Shown: positions 31,318 through 43,496, counted from the first letter of the stretch. The stretch is DNA of 64,000 bases from Symsagittifera roscoffensis (GCF_963678635.1 NC_087065.1:27111254-27175253); one strand, 5' to 3'. Translations and numbers: made by a program. Notes: generated from the sequence alone by a model not told the origin.

Positions 31318-32348
31318 TCATACTGACTTAGGAGGTTCGCTAGAGTGTCTTGACAAATAATCCGCTTTTCCAATTTCTGCGCGCGGTTTGTGTTCTATTA
31401 CAAAGTCAAAAGGAATAAGTCTGTCTAGCCAACGTGTCAATCTTGAAAATAGAGTTTTGTTTTTCTTGTTATTCCCGTTAAGTAGTGAAATAAGAGCCTT
31501 ATGGTCCGTGATAACTGTAAAAGATCTTCCCAAAATGTAATTTCTGAAATATTCGGCCCCGCATACCACTGCCAGATTTCAAGCTCGTTTGTGGAATTTT
31601 TTTTCTCGGCTGCGTTTAAGAACCGCGATGCGAATGAGATTGGGCGCCACCCTTCTGTACCCAACTGCTCCAAAACTGCTCCAAGGCCATTATGGCTTGC
31701 ATCGCAGACAACTCTAATGTCTTTATGAATATCAAAATGTTTTGGTTCATCAATGTTTGCGACCCCCAATTTAATGCTTTGAAAGGCATTTTCACATTCC
31801 GCGGTCCAGTTATATTCATTCTTCTTGCTGAGAAGTGGCCTTAAGGGAGCTGACATTTCAGCTATAGCTGGTAAATCTTTATGCAGGCTGTGAATTGAGC
31901 CCATAAATGATTTCAATTGAGTAACTGTTTTAGGAGCCGTTAATGCGTCAATTGGCGATGTCTTGCGTTTAGGAGGCGTTACCCCCGTTTCGGTTATACG
32001 ATGACCAAGCCACTCACATTCTCGTTTCGCAAACTCGTATTTTGATAATTTTAACGAGATGTTTTTGCGATTTAATTTCCTGAGTATCTTTTCAAACAAG
32101 GAGATGTGTTCCACTTCCGTTCCCTTGGTTGTTACCAAAATATCATCAATAAACGCGTTCGCTTGTGGGTATTCGTTCAAAATTGAGTCCATCACCCGTT
32201 GGAACTCTGCCGGGATGGACGTTAATCCGTAAAATCCGTTAATCCAAGCGGACAAGGAGATTGATCTGTTACCCTTGGATCTACTTAACGGGATTCCCGA
32301 AGTCGGTGTGTTCCTGTCAATCGTCCGCCCACCAAAGAAAAATTGCAA
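31318..32348 (-). pseudogene. Gypsy reverse transcriptase and RNase H, truncated by gap
   Basis: From the gap edge the minus strand encodes RT with FYGLTSIPAEFQRVMDSIL and the catalytic NAFIDDILVTT, then the connection region (CEWLGHRITETGVTPPK, LKSFMGSIH) and RNase H (RVVCDASHNGLGAVLEQL, KKNSTNELE). A frameshift near 31570 moves RNase H into another frame (VVCGAEYFRNYILGRSFTVI, TDHKALISLL, ending at 31318). The RT N-terminus is missing in the gap. These domains copy the element RNA into DNA. Confidence 0.9.
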
Positions 32349-32548
32349 NNNNNNNNNNNNNNNNNNNNNNNNNNNNNNNNNNNNNNNNNNNNNNNNNNNN
32401 NNNNNNNNNNNNNNNNNNNNNNNNNNNNNNNNNNNNNNNNNNNNNNNNNNNNNNNNNNNNNNNNNNNNNNNNNNNNNNNNNNNNNNNNNNNNNNNNNNNN
32501 NNNNNNNNNNNNNNNNNNNNNNNNNNNNNNNNNNNNNNNNNNNNNNNN
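32349..32548. other. Assembly gap of 200 N
   Basis: A run of exactly 200 N, a round number typical of a placeholder of unknown true length. Gypsy sequence on the left does not resume on the right, so order and distance across the gap are uncertain. Confidence 0.99.
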
Positions 32549-34190
32549 GTACTTTTTTCTTCAAATAATGTGATTTATTCTTTCCGCTGCTCGACAGTCA
32601 ATTCGTTCAATTTTCTCTGTGATATTTTGATGGCACTCTCTGGAGTCGTTCAAGCACATAAAACTGAGTTTGGACATAAGTACTTCTCCTCTTTTGCCAG
32701 TCTCTTTTTGTTGTTCAATCTTCAGCCAAGCATAAACACTTTATTTTTGTTCAGGGGGCAGTGATTCCTGGAGTTATCATGAGGTGAAAGTCTATTTCAT
32801 ATAGATAATTTTGGAATTGTAAAATTTTCTTTTATGGGGTAACCCAACTCATCAAAATTCTGAAACTTTTGATCCAAGTCTGATGTGAAAAGTCGGTTTT
32901 TCTTTTCCTTTAGCATAACATACAGCGTTAGGTTTTTCTCAGAACAAGACATTGAATAAAATGAAAAAGGTTCAAAAATAAAAAATTGCTGCTTTTCAGT
33001 GAAACCCGTGCAAGTAGTTTGTCAACCAGTTGTATGTTTTTTTTCTTCAGAATTAGCAAGTGCAAGGAAACTGACTGGAAGTATAACAAATAGGAAATGA
33101 GGCATGATCAAAAGTTGAGAGGGCTGGTTATCTAATCATATAATGTTTTTTAAGCAAAATCCATCCTAACGCGATTGAAGTTTCACTCACAATTCTAACA
33201 ACTGATTGAATTTTGGTTTTGTCGATTTGACAAAAAAAACGAATTTATTACCACTCGAGCGAAAGATCGGTCTTTTTATACCTTTAAGGCAGCACTTTAC
33301 AGTGGCTGGGACCAGAGTTATACACATCGTTAACAACTCCCGCGGCATCGTTTAAAAATCCTTGCAGTTGTAAAACTTTTGAGTCATTTGAGTAATTGTA
33401 CCACCGAGAAGTGTCTTTGTCAATGAGTTACATCCATATGGTCTTAATTTTCTTGCAACATTACATTTTTTTAACAGTTTTTTGAAAAAAAGACAGACAA
33501 AATGCAGCTAGAACATATTTTCGTTTGTCAGAACTTTCCAGATAGATTTTTTGGCAGTCAAATAAACCTCATGATTGATTTCAAATTCCACTGATTTTTT
33601 TCTACGTTTTTAAATTTCAATTTGTATATATAAATTCCTCTGTCTTTTCCCACCTGGTAAAAGCCAGGAGCATTGGCTTTGATTTTATCAAATCACTAGA
33701 ACTATTTGATTGAAATTAAAGGCACGCACCGGAAACTCGTTCTACTTTTCCGAGGTAGCAGTGGTGATCATGACGCTACGTTTGTGCACAATTTTGCCTC
33801 ATGAATAAACGCACCGAGACTTGGCGGTTCAGTTATTGGCCTTGCCTTCACATCAGTGCTTCACATAACAGTGATTGATCATTGACTTCTTAACAGAGCA
33901 CCGATATGATCAGAGCGGACACTTTAACTTCTGATCACCTGTGCTAGTGTCTTGTTTTGATACGAAGGATTGCCGACTCAGTTGGTGTGTCGAGTTGGTG
34001 TGTTCTGATGTGCTGATCAATTTCGCATGGGGGTGGCAATATGGCATACGTTTAGTTTATCCACTGATTTAGACACAAGTCTTTTTACTTTCGAGGGGCA
34101 AAGGGCAGTCGAATTAGCCTTACTTGGACCACCCCCACGTTTCTGAGCTGCGGGTAGATTTCTGCTTTCTGCTGTTACTTCAATTTCTTT
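32549..34190. other. No gene seen
   Basis: This is mixed AT-rich sequence with short frames. A perfect 7-bp stem (AAAGCCA and TGGCTTT) occurs near 33662. I find nothing I can assign. Confidence 0.4.
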
Positions 34191-34197
34191 GATACTT

Positions 34198-34990
34198 TCA
34201 ATATTTTTTCAATTTCAATTTCACTATTGTCGAAGGTCTGGACCGAGGGTTGTGAGTGATTTTTTCCTGTTCCGAGTAATTCCAGTTTATCTGTTTTTTT
34301 TTGTTATGAAACATTGTGTCACAGTTTTTAGTAGCACAATGAATTGTTCGCGACCTTTTGCCAATAGCATTTGCTTTATAATTGATTATGTCTTTGGTGT
34401 TGATTACAAAACTTTTAAATTTTTCGACATAAATTTCTAAATGAACCAAACCAAAGATTTTTGCCAGCTCATTCTGCGACTTGGTGGCGTTTGTTTGGTT
34501 GTCAAAGATCAAAGCCAGATCATCAGCGTATGCAAATTTTTTTTTCTCTCCATTGGTCTTACTTCAATCATACTGATGATATCTTCCGGGATTCCAAAAT
34601 CCCTCACGGCAATAAACAGCACTTTCCTATCAATAGAATCAAAAGCCTTCTTCAGCTCGTTGAAATTCATAAAAAACGGGTTGCCGGATCTCAATCCTTC
34701 TAATTGCCACGATAGCTTGGCTCGTTTACCTGTGGCTTCGGAAACCAAATTGGTCGGAACCCAAAATGTTACTGTGAGATCTTGAGCAGCGATTTGTTCA
34801 ACTTGTTAGCAATGACCTTTGCAAACACTTTGCCAACTTGGTAAAGACGAAAATACTCCGGTATTTATTCGGTTCAGCTCTGCTTCCATTTTTGAACAGA
34901 TTAAGTACTAATGCATTTCTACAAGATTGTGGAATTTTTCCAGGATTAATCCAAATATCAGTGAAAACCCTTGTGAGAGGATTGAGCTTT
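34198..34990 (-). pseudogene. LINE (non-LTR) reverse transcriptase fragment
   Basis: Minus-strand frames, in order, give TDIWINPGKIPQSCRNALVL with LFKNGSR, AKVIANKLNKSLLKI, NELKKAFDSIDRKVL with FGIPEDIISMI, and FAYADDLALIFDNQ. These match successive RT blocks of non-LTR elements, including the catalytic Asp of KAFDSIDR and the YADD box. At least two frameshifts separate them. The endonuclease domain and 3' end are not recognised. A basic ORF at 35021-35245 may belong to the region upstream of RT. Confidence 0.85.
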
Positions 34991-35249
34991 TTTACTCGAG
35001 GCTTGTAGTACTTCTGCCTTTTAGGAGGTCCACTCTCCGCATTGGAAGTGGCCTTTCAAAAAAAAATGGTTAGCCGCCGTTCTGTTTGTAAGTAGACCCT
35101 CACAATGCTTTTGAAACTTACAATTACTGTCTTCACCTTTGCTCCTCCTCTCCGAGTTTCGAAGAGTTTTTTTCGACACCTTATACGCTTCACGCATTTT
35201 TGACTCTTTCATTTCCTTTAAGGGTCCTACAATTCCAATGTCCAAATTT

Positions 35250-37130
35250 CCAGGGTTGCTTCCTTATCAAAACATTCTCTCGGGCGGGTCCCCACTGTTT
35301 CTGACTCGTTTCTTTCATTGGTTTGAATGAAGGTGACTTTTTCACAGTTATGGCTTACTAGACCGTATTATCCAACCTCTGTTTACTAATGAGTAGTCGT
35401 TTTGCAAGTTAGTCATTAGCTGCGTATAGACAGGTTTGGTTTGTTGCCCTTTAGTGACAAACACGTTGCCCACGACCCACCGCTAGGAGGTGACTGTTTG
35501 ACTATGTAATTTTTCTAACACCCCAAGGGCTTGCTGATCTTTAAGCTAATGGAACTGAGAGCAATTTGGCAGATACCGGTTACTCAGCCCAACATCTTGT
35601 TGGTAGATATTAAAATCGACCACTGGTAGTTTTTGATATTTTGAAACTTTATCTAAGCAAAGTCAAATCATTCGCTCTAACCCTTTATTATTTATTTTTG
35701 ATTCAAAAACGGACAAGGAACTGAATTAGTTTTCTTAAACAGCAATGGCTAGATCAAAAATCTTCCCAGATTTCTGTTTGGCATAAATACATAACGCTAT
35801 TTGTAGAAACTAATTTTTTTAAACTCAGTTTCAATATCCTAAGTGTGTCAATTTCCTATTAAACTCATTTTGCTGATTTCATTATTCGACATTTTGTCTT
35901 TGATTTACTCCGGCAAGATTCTACTGCTACTGCCCTTATGCGTGCTTCTGGTCAGTACCAGTTTCTCTCTTTCACGCTAAAACAAAGCTCAGACTTTGGA
36001 AAGAAACTACAGCTCGCAATAGTTAAACTAAACTGGCCAAAAATAAGGTTGCTGTAATTTGTTTGCCCGCTCAAAACTTTTAGTCAAATGTTCATTGTAT
36101 TGGTCGGTTCAAAAGCATGTCTTAAAAAGAAGATGGTGGTTGAAAAAATAATTGAAGGTAGGGAAAAAATAAATTTGAATTTTTCTTTGAAAAAAGTTTC
36201 TGTGAAAATTTTATTTGTAAAAAGTTTCACATTGGGATCAAGTAGTGTACTTAGGGATCATTGGCTATGCTCAGGGTTCCTTAGCTATCTTCTCTTACCG
36301 GGTTGGTAGACAAAAAAATTTGAGAATACGTTTAAAATTTAAATCCTTCAAGGAACCAGCATTTTGCGGTTATGTTGAATAAATTCGAAAAAAATTTCGA
36401 AAAAAAAATTTGAATACCAATATTAGAATCGAGCTCATTTTCGGTGATAGGCGGGTCAAATGCAATTTTTTTGCTCCCAAAATTTTGATGCCCCCTTAAA
36501 GACCATAGGCTTCCCATGGTGCCCCTATCCAAATTAGGTCCCCCTTTAGGATCCATGGCTCATCCCCTGACTACTTTTTTTGGTTTTTTTCTTCTGCTAT
36601 TTTCGCTCTGGAGAACCCTTGGCAGTTGTTTATCAAACGAATATTGTGTCGAAGTTTTCTGCACAAAGTTATCCATTCTAAACGTTGTCCTTGAAAAATT
36701 GCGATCGTTTTGCGTTGTTCTTGTGACAAATCAGTTGCAATTTTAAGATTCAGTTTCACAATTGAGCGCCATTCCACTGTCCAAGATCAAAATTGTTCAT
36801 ATAATTTTGGACGTTGTTTGTCCATTAACTTTGTACAAAAACTATTACTGAAGTCACAATGTGTTTGTCATTGGGTATTTAACTCATATGACAATCAATA
36901 AGACAATTGGACGATGTGAGGAAATTATCAAAAGTTTAAAAAATGGTATGTGGGATGGGTTGGGGTGCCCGAAGAGTCCAAAGTAATTAATTTGTTCAAC
37001 ATGTAAATTTTCGTTACCTTATGAAAACGCTAAATGAGAAACATCAATGTGAGGGGAATTAATATTTTCTTCACAGCACTTTAGTACCTGAATTATAATT
37101 TGGAGCAAATGGATTTTCAGAAAGAATAAA
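35250..37130. other. No gene seen
   Basis: Short frames only, on both strands. A C-rich stretch near 36485-36555 (TGGTGCCCCTATCC, GGTCCCCCTTTAGG) stands out in base composition but has no recognisable content. Confidence 0.4.
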
Positions 37131-37135
37131 AGCGT

Positions 37136-37426
37136 ATGGGCCGACGGAAAGATGAATGCCGAGGAAAAAAAGAAAAAAAAACTTTTTTTTTGAATAAATG
37201 GATTGCCAATTTGATAGTGGGTGGGGTAGCAGACATGTTATTTATCGGATTTTTTTCGTTTAAAATAGTGAAAACAAAAAATTGTGAAAATTGCGGAAAA
37301 AAAACCAGAAGAGCAGAAATTCTGGCTACTGAGTATTTTCTTGTGAACAAATTGCATAAAAAAATCAAATCCCGCCAGATAGACCAAGTAAAGTTCTTTC
37401 TCTGTGTGCAAAATGTTCGATTCTGA
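37136..37426 (+). CDS. Doubtful 96-aa ORF
   Basis: ATG 37136 opens 96 codons with a basic start (MGRRKDECRGKKEKK), one hydrophobic stretch (LIVGGVADMLFIGFFSF) and a CENCGKK motif. The opposite strand is also open over much of the same interval, so this may be chance. It ends about 400 bases before the gypsy gag start. Confidence 0.15.
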   Translation: MGRRKDECRGKKEKKTFFLNKWIANLIVGGVADMLFIGFFSFKIVKTKNCENCGKKTRRAEILATEYFLVNKLHKKIKSRQIDQVKFFLCVQNVRF

Positions 37427-37647
37427 TTGGCTGACAGTTCCAACTTAGAACAAACTTAACATCCTTCTCCATAAACCGTTTTCTGGAGGGAGATGGAGGA
37501 TGTTGAATTGACCCATTCAGGGAAAACAAAACTTGAAACTTCTACTGCAGTGCTTTTTTGAAGTTGTAGCTTACGAAACAAAAACAAATATAAATCAAAG
37601 TTTGACACTTAAAACAAGTTTATCTCAAATTGGGTTGTTTTGACATA

Positions 37648-37829
37648 GGGGCCAGTTTAAGTTTTATGTAAAGTCGTCGGTTCTGTCTGGAGACCCGCTT
37701 TTGTGACCTTGCGATCGCTATCGTCTGGCACACACTAAAATAACTCAGTGCAGTAAATTTAGGTACTTTGGAACATTGCAGTTGCCTTACAAATTTAACA
37801 TTGATTACTCATCTTTTGGAAACTTCATC
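37648..37829 (+). other. Gypsy 5' leader
   Basis: Untranslated sequence ending ATTGATTACTCATCTTTTGG and AAACTTCATC directly before the gag ATG. The copies at 43400 and 49833 lack about 95 internal bases. The junction does not match a clean GT-AG excision, so a deletion is more likely than splicing. Confidence 0.5.
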
Positions 37830-38316
37830 ATGGCGCAGTCAGCTGAAAGAAAAGTGGGGGGAAAGAACCCACTGAACACACTGTCATTTTGGGACGGGCG
37901 GACGTCGGAGCCGCCAACTTATTGGGAGGAATGGATAAAAAAATTCCACTGGAGAATGATTGCTAAACATAAATGACATAGATACCTTGGATGCTACGGC
38001 GATTGCAGCGCCGCCCGGGAAAGTAAACAGCAAGAATCGTTTAGAGGCGGAGAAAAAGTTGAAATCAAACTGTACCTCTGTATCGGAGATGAAGCGCAAA
38101 ATCTTTAAAGCCCGTAAACCGGTGTTTAGTATTAAAACGAAGAGATACCCACGAGTTCTGACAAATTGCAAAATGTATTTAAAGGAGAGCGAAACGTCGC
38201 ACACGAGCGAGGATTGTTTTACGGAAGAAAACAAAAAGATAGTGAAACATTGGAGAAATTTCAAGCAGAGTTATTTGATTTTGCTAACGCTGCCGAAAAT
38301 ATTTGAGATATTTTAA
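37830..38316 (+). pseudogene. Gag N-terminal region
   Basis: ATG 37830 begins MAQSAERKVGGKNPLNTLSF and continues with WDGRTSEPPTYWEEWIKKF until a TGA at 37974. An overlapping frame then continues LNINDIDTLDATAIAAPPGK and a lysine-rich segment to 38316. Gag forms the particle around the element RNA. The frame change near 37960 shows damage. Assignment rests on position before the knuckles and protease, since gag is poorly conserved. Confidence 0.6.
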
Positions 38317-38574
38317 TCATGAACACGCGCGAATCCGATTGTCAAAGGGAATTGTCACGATCTACCAAGTCCCCAAAGGAAGTATATATGATCGCATTGT
38401 CCTATGAAAGAGGCGAACGCGCATATAAATCTTATACGGGAAGCCGGCCACGTCAGCGCCGCATATGACAATCAAACAAGAGCCAGTTAGCAGTATTAAG
38501 AGAGGTCAAGGACATTTTAGAAACAGAGGACGCGGTTGACGAGGAGTATATACACAGGGGGCAAACAGTGTCCG

Positions 38575-38701
38575 AAACGGAAACCGTCGGTGTTATGATT
38601 GTGATGCATCAAACTTTACGTTGGATCACATTGCCAACTGTCCAGCGAAAAAAGTATAGTGTAAGTCGTGTCGAAAATAAGGACACTTTGAAGGCACATG
38701 T
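38575..38701 (+). pseudogene. Gag zinc knuckles
   Basis: A frame reads CYDCDASNFTLDHIANCPAK, a stop, then CKSCRK, a TAA and GHFEGTC. The second motif is a CX2CX4HX4C nucleocapsid knuckle with one residue replaced by a stop. The first is a longer Cys/His variant. Knuckles bind the element RNA. Confidence 0.65.
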
Positions 38702-38871
38702 AGGGGTGTAAGACGGGGTACTAACCATGAGTCGGTTTAGTCCGGGATGAGAATGAGCATCGCTGAAGTACGCGCAGTGTAGACAACACACAAGAGGAGC
38801 AGGTAGCTTGGGTTAACCAGCAGCAAGAATGAGGGGAGGAAATATCAACCTCTTCGGGGTCCGATGACTAC

Positions 38872-39250
38872 ATGGTGATGTCCATCAAGAAGAAGATCGC
38901 GATGGAGATGAAAGTTCCGAGTGCTAGAGTCCAATTTGGGGTGTTGGGGAAGAAAATGTGGCTCTGGGTTGACAGCGGGTCTCCGATGACAATTTTCAGC
39001 ATGACGGATCTGAAATCAGCATTAGGTAAAAATAAACTTACATTTACAACCAACACGAGAAGAATTTTTGGACTACAACAACAACAACTGAATACACATG
39101 CTGGGGAAGATAGCAGTGACGATGGCATTCAATGGTTGAGCTTCACCGGCTCAGATGTCAGTATTTGCGGGGAACCATCAATCGATCCTTGGGCGCAATT
39201 TGATGGGCACCCTAGGACTGGAACTGGTTCAAAGAGGATGAGTCATGGGA
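38872..39250 (+). pseudogene. Retroviral-type aspartic protease region
   Basis: The frame contains VQFGVLGKKMWLWVDSGSPM followed by TIF. DSG is the catalytic motif of retroelement aspartic proteases, which act as dimers to cut the polyprotein. The frame ends shortly before RT begins in an overlapping frame. Confidence 0.7.
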
Positions 39251-40160
39251 ATTAAGGGAGGAAATAGCAGTGAGACTGCAGAGGGGCTGGATGAACTACA
39301 AACGTATTTCTGTAAAACGCATCCAAATTTGTTCACCAGAATAGAGACAATACGAAAAGCTAAAGCAAGAGCTGAATTTTTTGTCGCGTTAAGACCAGTA
39401 CAACAAAAAGATCGCCGGGTGCCAATCAGCCTACAAGATAAAATTAACAAGGAATTAAATCGTTTAATCGGAGAAGGACACATTATCAAGCTGCAAGAAT
39501 GTTCGGATAAGAGTTTCGTGTCCCCAATAGTAATCAAAGTAATAAAAGACAGGAGCATAAAAATGGCATTGGAATCAAGGGAACTGAACAAATTGCTACA
39601 TAAAAAAGTAAAAATTGCCCAATATTGACGAATTAGTAGACAAGATAGTCAAATAAATGCAGAACGAAAAGCGGGGTTATCTAGTTTACAACATCAGATT
39701 TTAGGTATGCATACGGGCGAGTAGCCCTCGATCAAAAAACGAGCGAACAGTGTAATTTCTCATTAGTGGGCGGAAAATCAACAGGGACATGTCGTTTAAA
39801 AACCGATTTTACGGGGTCACGTCAATGCCGGCGGAATTTGAAAAAGTTATAGATAACTTACTCAAGGATTTTCCTGAAGCGAACGCGTTCATAGACGACA
39901 TCTTAGTCGTATCAAAAAGAACTAAAGTAGAACATATGGCATTAGTAGAGAATTTTCTCAGAAATTTGGACGTCTCGAAGGCCGCTTGAAATTCCGGAAA
40001 TGCGAATTTTCAAAAACCGAATGTGAAAGGCTAGGTTTCGAATCGGTAAAGATGGCATTACACCATTGGTTCGAAAAACCCAAGCAGTCGAGGATTTAAA
40101 ACCCCCCAAATCAAGAAAACAATTAAAGTCACTAATATTTTCAATGCATAGCCAATATTA
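39245..40160 (+). pseudogene. Gypsy reverse transcriptase, broken
   Basis: N-terminal RT blocks lie at 39245-39628 (VPISLQDKINKELNRLIGEG and SFVSPIVIKVIKD). A broken stretch follows, then 39789-39989 carries FYGVTSMPAEFEKVIDNLL and the catalytic NAFIDDILVVS. The palm and connection region after 39990 is frameshifted (CEFSKTECERLGF-like). Sequence is homologous to the minus-strand element at 31318-32348. Confidence 0.85.
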
Positions 40161-40163
40161 GTT

Positions 40164-40720
40164 TTGCCAAAACTCGCAGAAGTTAATTCACTTTTACGCC
40201 CGTTGCTAAGTTTAAATAATGAGTTCACTTGGATGACGGCATCTGATAATGCTTTTCAACATTTAAAATGGTTGGTCAAGAAAGTTTACGATATACACCG
40301 AGAAACACGAATAGTCTGCGACGCTAGCCATGACGGTTTGGGGACCGTGTTAGATCAGTACGGCTCGAATGGATGGCACCCTATTTCATTTGCATCACGT
40401 TATCTTAGCCCGGCCGAGAAAAAATGTTCAACAAACGAACTTGAATTACTCGCAGTAGTATGGGCCACCGAACATTTCCGCAATTACATCTACGGGCGCT
40501 CTTTTACAACTATATTGGATCACGAAGCACAGTTAATTTTGCTAAACTCGTCCCCAAAAAATAAACATTTTTAGTAGCTTAACCCAATGATACGATCGGT
40601 TTTTACCGTATGATTTTGAAGTTGAGCGTCGACAGGGAAAAAAAATGGGAATGGCGGATTACTTGTCACGTTTCCCGTCGGCAGCGGCGCCCGAACAGGT
40701 CATTTTGATGAAAATAATTC
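40164..40720 (+). pseudogene. Gypsy RNase H
   Basis: Frame 40164-40574 contains RIVCDASHDGLGTVLDQYG, HPISFASRYLSPAEKKCSTN, ELELLAVVWATEHFRNYIYG and TILDHEA. The Asp and Glu residues of RNase H are thus present, and the conserved DHKAL is changed to DHEAQ. A shifted frame continues to MADYLSRFPS-like sequence near 40650. Several stops interrupt the connection to the integrase. Confidence 0.85.
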
Positions 40721-41188
40721 TGTGGCAAAAGTACGAATGATTAAGGAAGCATTATATCCTAGGGACCAGTTACATCCTAGGGGCCAAACAGTAAAGAACT
40801 TTCAAAAAACATACCGACGATTGATTGAGGGCGCATGATCATGCGTTCACTCAGCGGATAGTGTCGCATCCAATAAAGGTCTAGAGAATTGGAATATGCA
40901 AATGATAGACGGAATTGTAAGCGCTCGCTAGAGGGCGTGGTTGCATGCAACCGGCGGTCAGCCAATCAGAAACAAGATATTTACATACCAAAGGATTTAT
41001 CTAAATTGAGTAAAAAACAAAACAGATGTTGTTCTCATTCAGCTAAACACAATTGCTCACTCAACCAAAATCATCAGTTTTTCAAACTTATTATGTCAAA
41101 ATTGAATTCGCCGGAAAAATTAGATCATTAACATTCAACAATTGTAAATACTTCAACCCAGTCTGGAAAAGTCAATCTAAATGTTGTA

Positions 41189-42395
41189 TTGAATAGAATT
41201 CAAAATCAGCCGCCTAGTTTATGTTCCGACTCGGATATTGAAGTTATACCACCAGAAAAAGTCGTGCGCAAAACTAATGCCTCGAAAAAGCTAAAAAGCA
41301 TTACATCATTTCCCTATCAGTTTCCCGGACTATCTTACCTGCTTGTAAATAGAGAAAAAAAAGGTTTATTCTATTATCCCAACTGAGAGCAAAGTGGTCA
41401 AGAAACTCGAGAACCCTGAAATCCTAATTCTGAAACTTGTGGAGGCAAACCTGGAAAAAGATCCAATTTTGAAGTCAATTCGAGACTCGATTCGGGACCG
41501 GATCCCACGGGCAAAAGAAGTAATTGCTAAACTCGGACAGTAATACGCGCAACATTATTACGACTTTGCAGTGAGAGAAAACTGCCTTTGCATGGATGGC
41601 AGGTTGGCCATACCTAAGGATATGTCGACATTAGTTCTTAACTGCCTACATCATAACCACCACGGTCGAGATAAAATGTTCGCGGCGGCGAAGGTCGTTT
41701 GGATCCCGCTTATACATCGGAATCTCGCGGCCACCGCTAAGTACTGCAAGAGCTGCTTAGAAGCAGGTAAACTTTAAACCGGACATTCCTAAAGGTGACA
41801 TAGGCATAACATATAAACCTAAGGAACCAAACGATTTAGTAGATTTGGATTTTTGGTGTCCAGTAAACTCTGTACAAGGACGGATGAAATATTTCTTAGT
41901 AGCGGTAGATACTTTTCACATTGGCCATCGGCTTACGTTTGCTCAAGTAACAATTCGAAAAATGTACTAAAACTCCTTAGGAAACATATAAGTACATATG
42001 GGCACCCAAGGAAATTACATATGGATCACGCGTCCGGATTCTTTTCAAAGGAAGTTCTAAATTTTTGCAATTACGAGGGTATCGAGCATAGAAAATCCTC
42101 GGTAAAAGATCATTGCACAACTGTTATGGTTGAAAGAACCATCGGTTCAATTGAAAATTACGTTTTAACGTACCTACGGGAAGACAAAAACCAGGAAATC
42201 AAGAAAATGATATCCCGCGCTTTAAGCGCTTTACTACTTCTACCGCATTCTAAAACTAAGTTAACACCATTCGAAGCATATCATGGAAGAGAAGCTAATA
42301 CCGCTCATGGAAATCTAACGAAAAAACCTTCGCTTAGAAATCTCGATTGGACTAATGTAACTAACCACAAACTACAATGTTTAGATGAAGCGAAC
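41189..42395 (+). pseudogene. Gypsy integrase, broken
   Basis: The linker 41189-41386 is followed by the zinc-binding region 41571-41777 (NCLHHNHHGRDKMFAAAKVV, YCKSC). The core follows: AVDTFSHWPSAYV in a shifted frame, KLHMDHASGFFS, and MVERTIGSIENYVL. The D,D,E residues are still visible. In its second Asp block the usual DQG reads DHA. The frame ends at 42396 after KPSLRNLDWTNV, where the pol tail starts. Confidence 0.87.
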
Positions 42396-42424
42396 TGACT
42401 CCCAGCAGTGGAGCTAAATTTGGA

Positions 42425-43184
42425 TTGGAAAAAAAAAGTGACCTCGTGTACGCACCCCACAGCCGGAAAACTCCTCGGGTGTTGGAGGAACATGAGTTAA
42501 GGGAGGCGGATGTCGAATTAACTCATCCTCGCGCACGACCGTGGCTCAAGCGTCACAAAACTAGCACCACAGCGGTGTATCAACGAACTGGGATCACGGA
42601 TCCAAAAATATGAACGTTTATCTTTTACTATAGAAAAATTAACACCACATACGGTGAAAATGGAAGAAGGATTGTTACTTAGGCGATGTGGTGTTTCGTT
42701 TAGATTAGCGGTCGAAGAAAGCCAAACAGCAAAGGGTCCCATTGAGAACAACCCAGGTCCAAGTAAAGTTCGCGAACAAATGGTCGCACCAATGGTCGAA
42801 GCTATTGTGGTACCAGCCGAACATACAAAGGAAAAGACGCAAAAGAAGCAAATGCACGCAGAAAGTGACTAAAGCACGAAAAAGAAAATGAGGTGCGTAT
42901 TTGAAAGTAGCGATGAAGAGAGTGATGTCGACGATGACAAGAACGAACGAGCGGGCGACAGAAGTAAAGGCGCAGCAAGCGGCGGGACAGCGACGAATAC
43001 GGCGAGGGAGGAAAGGCGAAATAAGGAGACGAATGAGCCGTCGGGCACGGAGCAAGCGGGTTCATCGAGAACCGCCGGTCAGAAGAATCAAAAATCGGAA
43101 GAAATTACGCGTCGGTCGACCGGACAAGGGAAGGGAGTAGACAAGATGGGCGGTCTCATAATCCACCTAGTCGATGGTAAATGA
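42425..43184 (+). pseudogene. Gypsy pol tail
   Basis: Several short frames encode a charged, low-complexity extension (FESSDEESDVDDDKNERAG and GQGKGVDKMGGLIIHLVDGK at the end). The VDKM...I block matches the end of the tail of the minus-strand element, which supports the assignment. Stops at 42614 and 42870 interrupt it. Confidence 0.65.
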
Positions 43185-43399
43185 GAGGAGTCGAGAGAAA
43201 AGGACCCAGGTTGAGGGTCGGCAGATATGCCGAAAAATTCAAGCAAAACATTTTCAGTATCTAAACCATTTCATTTAAACTAAAACTGAGTGATAAACAA
43301 ACACTGACTGATATGAGGATATGTAGCAGATGAGTTGTGAAATACTATAAAATTTCAATCTATGGATTTAAAATTAATTGTATTTGGCTATATGAAATA

Positions 43400-43496
43400 G
43401 GGACCAGTTTAAGTGTAGTAAATTTAGATTTTTTGGAACTATACAGCTGCCTTATAAATTTTACATTGATTACTCATCTTTTGGAAACTTCATCAG
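43400..43496 (+). repeat. Gypsy leader fragment at block start, copy 1
   Basis: GGACCAGTTTAAG, then TAAATTTAG, TACAGCTGCCTTA and ATTGATTACTCATCTTTTGG are a shortened copy of the leader at 37648-37829. It ends just where gag would start. Confidence 0.75.

Larger units (their letters stand above)
27329..32348 (-). mobile_element. Ty3/gypsy LTR retrotransposon, minus strand, 5' truncated
   Basis: Read on the minus strand, the order is RT, RNase H, zinc-binding and core integrase, pol tail, LTR, then a second tail and LTR. The element is cut on its 5' side by the assembly gap at 32349, so gag and protease are not seen. In-frame stops and frameshifts in every pol segment show that it is dead. It is related to the plus-strand element at 37648-43184, with the same integrase and tail blocks. 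Confidence 0.88.
37648..43184 (+). mobile_element. Ty3/gypsy LTR retrotransposon, plus strand, decayed
   Basis: Leader, gag, zinc knuckles, protease, RT, RNase H, integrase and pol tail follow in canonical order on the plus strand, each in short broken frames. I could not identify a matching pair of LTRs. The leader sequence of 37648-37829 recurs in shortened form at 43400-43496 and 49833-49929, directly beyond the element and again at the start of the second LDLa block. Confidence 0.88.

Noticed and set aside
32261-32764. Reading frames running through the gap
   Set aside because: They are open only because N cannot encode stops. Nothing inside the gap is known.
33650-33700. Possible tRNA or structured RNA around the AAAGCCA/TGGCTTT stem
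   Set aside because: There is no cloverleaf, TTC-loop or acceptor stem, only a 7-bp stem.
37648-37760. Spliced retrocopy explanation for the shorter leader copies at 43400 and 49833
   Set aside because: The missing segment of about 95 bases does not join at GT-AG boundaries and leaves extra bases (TGTAG), so a deletion fits better.
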